DNA of 12,873 nucleotides from Phocaeicola_A sp964432715. GTDB lineage: Bacteria > Bacteroidota > Bacteroidia > Bacteroidales > Bacteroidaceae. The position numbers were made by a program, and so were the translations under genes. Under the pieces are notes generated by a model, which saw only the letters and a list, made by a program, of their open reading frames with translations, was not told the origin of the DNA and made no database searches. Of the stretch, positions 6,267-11,648 are shown one piece after another. The stretch covers positions 1 through 12,873 of the forward strand of contig CAYSOW010000061.1 of assembly GCA_964432715.1 (NCBI GenBank). Direction: 5' to 3'. Position 1 is the stretch's first letter. Every line of letters starts with the position of its first letter.

Positions 6267-7316
6267 CTATTTTGTGTTACTGCAATACTTCTTCAGCTGC
6301 GCCACCACCCTTTCCGGCGTCAGCGCATACATACATTGGTAAGGACGCTCCACCTGCGCGCGGCAGCCCTTGTTGCCAAAGATGGAACAAGGCTGACAAG
6401 GCAAATCGGCACAAAGGGCATCCTCTGCCTGCTGATTCCATCCCAGGAAACCCGCATAAGGATGCGTCGCTCCCCACACAGAGACCACCGGTGTGTGAAC
6501 CAGTGAGGCCAGGTGCATATTGGCAGAGTCCATGGAGAACATCACGTCCAGGTGACTCATCACCACCAACTCCTTATCCATCTTGGCCTTGCCCACCAGT
6601 GAAACCACCGTCTGCGGATATTGCTTTGCCCAAGCCTCCGCCTGCAACCGCTGCTCCTCGCCGGCACCGAATACCAGCACCTTCACACCGGGCAGCGCGT
6701 CGAGCAAGCGCAACACCTCCTCCAGCAACTCCTTGGGATACTCCTTCCCCGGATGTGCCGCAAAAGGAGCAAAGCCCACCCAGCGGTCGGCCCCCTTCTC
6801 GCCGGTCATCGAAACCACCTCCGAGAGGTCGCCCCGACCATCGCCGAAGAGCGAAGCAAAGCGCACCGTACAAGAGAGCCCCAAGTCGTGCAACACCTGC
6901 ACATAGCGACTCACCGTAGTTTTCAACGGCTGTTTACATTTATGGTTCATCCGCGTCAGCGCCTTCTTCTCCGCACGCCCCTTGTCAATGTGCGCCACCT
7001 TAACCCCCGCCAGGCGGAAGCGGAAGCGCAGATACTTGGTGCGCAACACATCGTGAAAATCAGCCACCGCATCAAACTTTCCCTGACGCACCAGCTGATA
7101 GAGACGATGCAAGCCCGCCAACCCACCGAACTCCTTCAGGTTGACCCCCTGAAAGTGCACATTGGCAGGCATACGCGTGAAGAGCGGAGCCACCATAGAG
7201 CGACTCAGCACCGTAATCTCCAGTTCCGGATGCTCCACCGCACACGAGTAGATGACGGGGATGGTCATCGCCACGTCACCCAGTGCGGAAAACCGAATCA
7301 CCAGTAATCTCTTCAA
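6267..7316 (-). CDS. Glycosyltransferase family 9, heptosyltransferase-like
   Basis: A GT-B enzyme of the ADP-heptose:LPS heptosyltransferase (WaaC/WaaF) family, expected to extend the LPS inner core at the cytoplasmic face. The 349 residues start with the canonical LLVIRFSALGDVAMTIPV, where D14 is the expected catalytic base. The C-terminal domain holds the nucleotide-sugar motif MDSANMHLASL at 262-272 and VSVWGATHP at 278-286. Four cysteines near the end (C302, C307, C310, C318) form a compact cluster. The start codon is TTG at 7316: no ATG fits, and the family N-terminus begins exactly there. It lies 5 bp after the DUF4254 stop and 6 bp before the kinase start, so it is surely in an operon and probably translationally coupled. 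Donor sugar specificity cannot be read. Confidence 0.92.
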   Translation of the reverse strand: MKRLLVIRFSALGDVAMTIPVIYSCAVEHPELEITVLSRSMVAPLFTRMPANVHFQGVNLKEFGGLAGLHRLYQLVRQGKFDAVADFHDVLRTKYLRFRFRLAGVKVAHIDKGRAEKKALTRMNHKCKQPLKTTVSRYVQVLHDLGLSCTVRFASLFGDGRGDLSEVVSMTGEKGADRWVGFAPFAAHPGKEYPKELLEEVLRLLDALPGVKVLVFGAGEEQRLQAEAWAKQYPQTVVSLVGKAKMDKELVVMSHLDVMFSMDSANMHLASLVHTPVVSVWGATHPYAGFLGWNQQAEDALCADLPCQPCSIFGNKGCRAQVERPYQCMYALTPERVVAQLKKYCSNTK

Positions 7317-7321
7317 AGCGC

Positions 7322-7927
7322 CTATTTTTTACCGTACAACACCGGGTTCAACGCCGGATCGTTATACATCTTCATCTGTTTATACACCTTCATATATTTG
7401 CGGCCCGCCTCAATGTCGGCAATCAGTTGATCGATGGCCGAAGAGAGATCCTTCTGCTGCTCCAGCAAGATGTTCAGCTTCGTCTGACACTGCGCACGGT
7501 GCTCCTCCGTGGTGTCCGTACGCTCCACCTCCTGACGCATGTGATAAATCTTCAACGCCAGAATAGAGAGACGGTCGATGGCCCACGCCGGGCTCTCCGT
7601 ATTAATGGTAGCCTCCGGCAACACCTTCACCGCTTTATATTTATCCAGGAAATAACTGTCAATCAGCTCCACCAAGTCCGTACGGTCCTGGTTGCTCTTG
7701 TCGATGCGACGCTTCAGCGTCAACGCCTCCACCGGGTCGATGTTCGGGTCGCGAATGATATCTTCGAAATGCCATTGCACCGTGTCAATCCAGTTTTTAA
7801 GATAGAGATAATACTCGATACTCTTCAGCTCGTAAGGGTTCTGAATGGGCGTATCCACATGATCCGTTACATGATAATCATCAATCGATTTCTGGAAAAT
7901 CGGGTTGCATAGTTCGGTAAATGTCAT
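7322..7927 (-). CDS. DUF4254 family protein
   Basis: A 201-residue protein that I recognise as DUF4254, a family of unknown function common in Bacteroidetes. It has no signal peptide or membrane segment and looks mostly helical. A central stretch, SPAWAIDRLSILALKIYHMRQE (about 112-133), and charged coiled-coil-like helices at about 140-175 are the most conserved-looking parts. It is the first gene of the envelope cluster, directly behind a good promoter, and its stop is only 5 bp from the TTG start of the heptosyltransferase-like gene. The tight spacing suggests a role alongside LPS core assembly, for instance as a partner or regulator of the glycosyltransferase. That is inference from context only. 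Confidence 0.88.
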   Translation of the reverse strand: MTFTELCNPIFQKSIDDYHVTDHVDTPIQNPYELKSIEYYLYLKNWIDTVQWHFEDIIRDPNIDPVEALTLKRRIDKSNQDRTDLVELIDSYFLDKYKAVKVLPEATINTESPAWAIDRLSILALKIYHMRQEVERTDTTEEHRAQCQTKLNILLEQQKDLSSAIDQLIADIEAGRKYMKVYKQMKMYNDPALNPVLYGKK

Positions 7928-7959
7928 GACTTTCTAATGTTTATAAGATTAATTAGGTA

Positions 7960-7990
7960 CAAAACTAAGGAAACTTTTCGAATTCAACAA
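7960..7990 (-). promoter_or_regulatory. Promoter of the DUF4254-LPS core cluster
   Basis: On the minus strand TTG at 7990-7988 is followed after 20 bp by TAGTTTTG at 7967-7960, matching the Bacteroidetes -33/-7 consensus. The -7 box ends 32 bp before the ATG at 7927. It is interleaved with the divergent pdxB promoter. Confidence 0.7.
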
Positions 7991-8011
7991 TAAGAATTCC
8001 ACAAAAGTCCA

Positions 8012-8019
8012 TAACTTTG
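8012..8019 (+). promoter_or_regulatory. pdxB promoter -7 box
   Basis: TAACTTTG is a perfect TAnnTTTG and ends 28 bp before the pdxB ATG. The -33 region (about 7988-7992) has no clear TTTG; it overlaps the -33 TTG of the opposing cluster promoter. Confidence 0.65.
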
Positions 8020-8047
8020 CGAACAATTGAACAGATTTTAAGAACTT

Positions 8048-9064
8048 ATGAAGATTATTGTAGATGATAAAATACCCTATCTGAAGGGAGTGATTGAGCA
8101 GTTGGCCGAGGAGGTGGTCTATCTGGAAGGCAAAGCCTTTACCCCGGAAGTGGTGCGCGATGCCGATGCTTTGTTGATACGCACCCGCACCCGCTGCAAC
8201 CGTGCCCTGCTCGAAGGCAGCCGCGTTCGTTTCATTGCCACCGCCACCATCGGTTTCGACCATATCGACACCGCTTATTGTGCCGAAGCGGGCATCACCT
8301 GGACCAATGCGCCGGGTTGTAACGCTGCCTCCGTGGCACAATATCTGCACAGTGTGCTGTTGCTGATGGAGCGCGACCGTCACCTGAAGCTTCAGGGCGC
8401 CACGCTGGGCGTGGTGGGAGTCGGTCATGTGGGCACCAAAGTGGCCGAAGTGGGGCGCCGTCTCGGCATGCGTGTACTGCTTTGCGACCCTCCCCGGGCG
8501 GAACAAGGCGAGACGGGTTTTCTGCCGTTGGAACAGTTGCAAGAGGAGTGCGACGTACTCACTTTCCACACCCCGTTGATACGCGAAGGAGCATACCCCA
8601 CGTACCACCTGGTGGACGCCGCTTTTCTGAAAGGATGCCGACGCACCCCCTACCTCATCAACACCTCCCGCGGTGAAGTGGTGGATAACGTGGCCCTGCT
8701 CGAGGCCCTGCAAAAAGGACTCCTCCAACAAGCCGTCATCGACGTCTGGGAGAATGAACCCAACATCCTGCCGGAGCTGTTGAAAACTGTGTGGATTGGC
8801 ACCCCGCACATCGCCGGATACTCTGCCGACGGCAAGGCCAACGCCACCCGTATGTCGCTCGATGCCCTCTGTCGGTTCTTCGGCATTCAAGGAAATTACA
8901 CCATCCTTCCGCCCGCGCTGCCCGATCCTATGCCCCTCTTTCACAACGAGATGGAACATCAGCTCTGGGCCTACAATCCCTATGGCGACAGCCATCGGTT
9001 AAAAGAAAACCCCGCGTTGTTTGAACAACTACGGGGCAACTATCCACTCCGAAGAGAGCTTTAA
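8048..9064 (+). CDS. pdxB: 4-phosphoerythronate dehydrogenase (PdxB)
   Basis: An NAD-dependent D-2-hydroxyacid dehydrogenase that oxidises 4-phospho-D-erythronate in the DXP-dependent pathway to pyridoxal 5'-phosphate. The 338 residues carry the Rossmann motif GVVGVGHVG at 121-129 and the family catalytic residues R208 (NTSRGEVVD), E237 (WENEP) and H254 (GTPHIAGYS). A C-terminal PdxB-type dimerisation region follows. It is somewhat shorter than the proteobacterial enzyme (about 380 residues). The start at 8048 gives the typical MKIIVDDKIPYL. It is monocistronic and diverges from the LPS cluster. Its 3' coding end contains a hairpin that works as a terminator for the opposing RNA methyltransferase gene. 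Its own coding strand is C-rich, unlike nadA. Confidence 0.93.
   Translation: MKIIVDDKIPYLKGVIEQLAEEVVYLEGKAFTPEVVRDADALLIRTRTRCNRALLEGSRVRFIATATIGFDHIDTAYCAEAGITWTNAPGCNAASVAQYLHSVLLLMERDRHLKLQGATLGVVGVGHVGTKVAEVGRRLGMRVLLCDPPRAEQGETGFLPLEQLQEECDVLTFHTPLIREGAYPTYHLVDAAFLKGCRRTPYLINTSRGEVVDNVALLEALQKGLLQQAVIDVWENEPNILPELLKTVWIGTPHIAGYSADGKANATRMSLDALCRFFGIQGNYTILPPALPDPMPLFHNEMEHQLWAYNPYGDSHRLKENPALFEQLRGNYPLRREL
9001..9036 (-). terminator. Intrinsic terminator of the RNA methyltransferase gene, inside pdxB
   Basis: Minus-strand hairpin: CCCCG (9036-9032) pairs with CGGGG (9014-9010), and GTTGTT (9029-9024) pairs with AACAAC (9021-9016). The loop has two bases, with a TA/G internal mismatch. 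It is followed directly by TTTTCTTTT opposite 9009-9001. It begins about 60 nt after the methyltransferase stop and lies entirely within pdxB codons. On the plus strand no T-run follows, so it should not stop pdxB transcription. Confidence 0.85.
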
Positions 9065-9096
9065 ACAGGTCGGTTAATAACTCCTGTAAAAACACC

Positions 9097-9630
9097 CTAC
9101 AACTCCATCATCCGTCCGGCAAATTCCCAGATGATAATGCCGGCGGTGACGGAGACATTCAGCGAATGCTTCGTACCAAACTGAGGAATCTCGATGCAAC
9201 CGTCGGAAGCATCCACCACCTCCTGTTTCACTCCTTTCACCTCATTACCCAGCACCACCGCATATCCTTTGCCCGGCGTCAGTTCCAAGTCCTGCAACAT
9301 CGTGCTGCCTTCCACCTGTTCGATGGAAAATACCTGATACCCTTTGGCATGCAAGTCGGCCACCGCCTCCAAAGTATCTTTAAAGTAGTGCCACTCCACC
9401 GTGTTCTCTGCACCGAGGGCAGTCTTATGAATCTCCGGTTGAGGAGGCACCGCCGTAATGCCGCACAAGTAGATGGCGGCTACGCGAAAAGCATCCGAGC
9501 TGCGGAAGACCGAGCCCACATTGTGCAGACTGCGCACATCATCCAGCACCACCACCAACGGAAGTTTATCCGAGGCTTTAAACTCCTCCACACTCAAACG
9601 GTGGAGTTCTGTGATTTTACGTTTTCTCAT
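9097..9630 (-). CDS. TrmH/SpoU-family RNA 2'-O-methyltransferase
   Basis: A SAM-dependent SPOUT-class enzyme predicted to methylate ribose 2'-OH in tRNA or rRNA. The 177 residues contain all three family motifs: motif 1 NVGSVFRSSDAF at 37-48, motif 2 VVLGNEVKGV at 125-134, and motif 3 IEIPQFGTKHSLNVSVTAG at 146-164. The last two form the trefoil-knot SAM site; N37, E130 and N158 are the usual active-site positions. It is short, with little beyond the catalytic domain and no L30e-like N-terminal domain as in RlmB, so the substrate (for example tRNA G18 or C34) is undecided. It has its own promoter at 9660-9667, is convergent with pdxB, and its terminator lies inside pdxB. It is the last gene before the origin-like region. 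Confidence 0.92.
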   Translation of the reverse strand: MRKRKITELHRLSVEEFKASDKLPLVVVLDDVRSLHNVGSVFRSSDAFRVAAIYLCGITAVPPQPEIHKTALGAENTVEWHYFKDTLEAVADLHAKGYQVFSIEQVEGSTMLQDLELTPGKGYAVVLGNEVKGVKQEVVDASDGCIEIPQFGTKHSLNVSVTAGIIIWEFAGRMMEL

Positions 9631-9659
9631 CGGTTCATACGCTTGTTGATATCTGTTTG

Positions 9660-9667
9660 CAAAGATA
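9660..9667 (-). promoter_or_regulatory. -7 box for the RNA methyltransferase gene
   Basis: Minus-strand TATCTTTG matches TAnnTTTG and ends 29 bp before the ATG at 9630. The -33 region is imperfect. A TGTTGATA octamer (9644-9651) falls in the implied leader. Confidence 0.6.
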
Positions 9668-9709
9668 GTGAAAAGTTCCTGTTTTCAGGCACTTTAGGCG
9701 GTGAATAGT

Positions 9710-9731
9710 TTATGCACAGGGTTGTGAATAA
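9710..9731. promoter_or_regulatory. Inverted pair of perfect DnaA boxes
   Basis: TTATGCACA on the plus strand (9710-9718) and TTATTCACA on the minus strand (9723-9731), separated by GGGT. Both match TTATNCACA without mismatch. Confidence 0.75.
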
Positions 9732-9771
9732 CCATTTTCTACGCTTTCCTTTTCATCGAAGAATAAAAGTC

Positions 9772-9790
9772 TTTTCCACCGTTTTCCACA
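9772..9790 (+). repeat. Tandem TTTTCCAC(C/A) DnaA-like boxes
   Basis: TTTTCCACC at 9772-9780 and TTTTCCACA at 9782-9790 lie in the same orientation, one base apart. They are two and one mismatches from TTATCCACA. Confidence 0.6.
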
Positions 9791-10149
9791 AGGGTTTTGC
9801 AAATAAACACGCCATTTGACACCCCTTACCATCACGTTTACACCTCACTTCCCCCCTTCTTTTCCGCCCTTTGTTGATAAAGTTGGGGTAAAAAAAACAG
9901 ATCCCCTCCACAGCCACCACAAAAACAGCGACTTAACGCCCCCTTTCCCCTATCAACATCCCCTTGTTGATAAGTGTTGAAACTACCCTCAAAGAAAGTG
10001 GAAAGAAACTCATAACTTTTCATGGTCATTCCGAAACTTTCTATATACCGGAACAGAAATCAAACCTCCAAAAAAGATAAGCAGAAGTTAATTACACAGT
10101 TTCAACATCTTTTTAGTTGCCAAATGGGAGAAATTTATCCGAAAGTTTT

Positions 10150-10157
10150 TAACTTTG
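10150..10157 (+). promoter_or_regulatory. Possible -7 box upstream of nadA
   Basis: TAACTTTG is a perfect TAnnTTTG, but it lies 244 bp before the nadA ATG and no -33 element is seen at the right distance. I see no better box nearer nadA. If real, nadA has a long leader or a separate short transcript crosses the origin-like region. Confidence 0.4.
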
Positions 10158-10401
10158 CACGGTATCAACAGGGAGTGAATAAAATAGGAAAGAGTCCTTA
10201 TTTTCAAGCGATAAACCCTTTCCGAGCATGTTGATAATCGGTCAATAACGAAAAGTTCTGAGCTAATAACTTTTTAAGCAAGAAAACAGCCCGGAAATTT
10301 CCAACAGTTTGCACCGCCTTATATCATCATCTTTTATTTCTCTCTCTTTTTAAAGGAAGAAAGAAAAATAGAATAAAATAATAAATATAGAAAAGAACGA
10401 T

Positions 10402-11406
10402 ATGTGTGAAATGAAGGTGAAGGAGGCTTGGGTGAAGCAGGGGTATGCTGCCGAGCCGATTGACAAAGATACGGATTTGGTGGCTGAAATCAATCGTCTG
10501 CGCAAGGAGAAGAAGGCGGTGATTCTGGCGCACTACTACCAGACGGGCGAGATTCAGGACATTGCCGACTACGTGGGCGACAGTTTGGCGCTGGCGCAAT
10601 GGGCGGCGAAGACGGATGCCGAGGTGATTGTGCTTTGCGGTGTGCACTTTATGGGTGAGACGGCGAAGGTGATTTGTCCCGACAAGAAGGTGTTGGTGCC
10701 CGACTTGAACGCCGGTTGTTCGTTGGCCGACAGTTGTCCGGCGGATAAGTTTGCCGAGTTTGTGCATGCCCATCCGGATCACACGGTCATCTCTTATGTC
10801 AACACGACGGCTGCCGTGAAGGCGGTGACCGATGTGGTGGTGACTTCCACCAATGCGCGTCAGATTGTGGAGAGCTTCCCGAAGGACGAGAAGATCATCT
10901 TCGGTCCCGACAAGAACCTGGGTAACTACATCAACGGCATCACCGGACGACAGATGTTGCTTTGGGATGGTGCTTGCCATGTGCACGAACAGTTCTCGGT
11001 GGAGAAGATTCTGGAGCTGAAAGCACAATATCCTGACGCACCGGTGTTGGTTCATCCGGAGTGTAAGGGAGCGGTGGTGAAACTGGCCGACCTGGTGGGT
11101 TCTACGGCTGCCATCTTGAAATATGCCGTGAAGAGCGACAAGAAGGACTTTATTGTGGCTACCGAGAGCGGCATCTTGCACGAGATGCGCAAGCAGTGCC
11201 CCGAGAAGAACTTCATCCCTGCGCCGCCCGAGGACAGCACTTGTGCTTGCAACGAGTGCAACTTTATGCGCCTCAACACGCTGGAGAAGCTCTACAACTG
11301 TCTGAAGTATGAGTACCCTGCCATCGAGGTGGCTCCCGAAGTGGCAAAGGAGGCAGTGAAACCCATCAAGAAGATGCTGGAGATTTCTGCCAAGCTGGGA
11401 CTTTAA
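10402..11406 (+). CDS. nadA: Quinolinate synthase (NadA)
   Basis: A [4Fe-4S] enzyme that condenses iminoaspartate with dihydroxyacetone phosphate to give quinolinate in de novo NAD synthesis. The 334 residues include HYYQTGEIQDIADYVGDSL at 44-62, CGVHFMGETAK at 79-89, the first cluster cysteine in NAGCSLADSC (C106), and CHVHE at 192-196 (C192). A C-terminal CACNEC follows at 281-286, one of whose cysteines is the third ligand. Two more ATG-like choices exist; I use 10402 (the next is 10411), since neither alters a motif. No nadB or nadC is in view. The gene is followed by a terminator, so it looks monocistronic. Its coding strand is G-rich, opposite to pdxB. Confidence 0.95.
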   Translation: MCEMKVKEAWVKQGYAAEPIDKDTDLVAEINRLRKEKKAVILAHYYQTGEIQDIADYVGDSLALAQWAAKTDAEVIVLCGVHFMGETAKVICPDKKVLVPDLNAGCSLADSCPADKFAEFVHAHPDHTVISYVNTTAAVKAVTDVVVTSTNARQIVESFPKDEKIIFGPDKNLGNYINGITGRQMLLWDGACHVHEQFSVEKILELKAQYPDAPVLVHPECKGAVVKLADLVGSTAAILKYAVKSDKKDFIVATESGILHEMRKQCPEKNFIPAPPEDSTCACNECNFMRLNTLEKLYNCLKYEYPAIEVAPEVAKEAVKPIKKMLEISAKLGL

Positions 11407-11453
11407 TAGGACTTTAACCGGAAGATTTACACCTATTACATAAGGTATATAGA

Positions 11454-11484
11454 GGAGGATGGCCTGATGGGTCGTTCTCCTTTT
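11454..11484 (+). terminator. Probable intrinsic terminator of nadA
   Basis: GGAGGA (11454-11459) pairs with TTCTCC (11475-11480), with one G-T pair. A weaker inner helix GGCC/GGGTC surrounds TGAT. TTTT follows at 11481-11484. It lies 47 bp after the nadA stop. Confidence 0.65.
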
Positions 11485-11603
11485 CATTTATTACATGAAC
11501 TATTCTTCCTAAAAATCAAATATTTAGTATCAAATCAAAAATATTTTTAAGGAGAAACCAAGAAAAAGTGTAATAATATATAGGTATAATTAATAATTAT
11601 TTG

Positions 11604-11611
11604 TATGTTTG
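11604..11611 (+). promoter_or_regulatory. -7 box for the secreted TIM-barrel gene
   Basis: TATGTTTG matches TAnnTTTG and ends 37 bp before the ATG at 11649. The upstream sequence is very AT-rich, without a clear -33 TTTG. Confidence 0.55.
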
Positions 11612-11648
11612 CATGCTAGTTATAAAAAACTGAAAATAAAAATTGCGA

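Larger units (their letters stand above)
9644..10237. repeat. Dispersed octamer TGTTGATA / TATCAACA, six copies
   Basis: Plus-strand copies are at 9644-9651, 9872-9879, 9965-9972 and 10229-10236; minus-strand copies are at 9951-9958 and 10163-10170. The pair at 9951-9958 and 9965-9972 forms an 8-bp inverted repeat with a 6-base loop. A related GTTTCAACA occurs inverted at 9975-9983 (minus) and 10099-10107 (plus). Six copies in under 600 bp is far more than the 0.02 or so expected for a random octamer on both strands. Confidence 0.85.
9631..10401. other. Candidate replication origin (oriC-like intergenic region)
   Basis: A 771-bp stretch without a convincing gene. It contains two perfect DnaA boxes as a palindrome (9710-9718, 9723-9731) and a one-mismatch TTTTCCACA (9782-9790). 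TTATCAACA, one mismatch from TTATCCACA, occurs three times on the minus strand: 9872-9880, 9965-9973 and 10229-10237. A C-rich, G-poor tract spans about 9820-9965, and a very AT-rich segment at about 10320-10400 could unwind. GC skew turns from C-excess to G-excess within it. The flanking genes, RNA methyltransferase (minus) and nadA (plus), both point away from it. There is no dnaA gene in view. The alternative is an unusually long regulatory region for nadA. Confidence 0.6.

Noticed and set aside
6272..7307. Long open frames, Pro/Arg/Ser- or His/Leu-rich, opposite the GT9 gene
   Set aside because: Composition reflects the complement of GC-rich codons; the minus-strand gene has full motif support.
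9065..9087. ACAGG/CCTGT hairpin between pdxB and the RNA methyltransferase gene as the shared terminator
   Set aside because: Only a 5-bp stem with a 13-base loop and no good T-run on either strand; the hairpin at 9001-9036 is far stronger for the minus strand.
9838..10029. 63-codon minus-strand frame across the C-rich tract
   Set aside because: The product is low-complexity (Gly/Cys-rich) and dictated by the C-rich tract, with no promoter or homology-like pattern.
10022..10234. Open frame of 70 codons in the origin-like region, starting just after TAACTTTT
   Set aside because: No recognisable domain. It spans repeated octamers and a promoter-like box, and its base composition matches the surrounding non-coding DNA.
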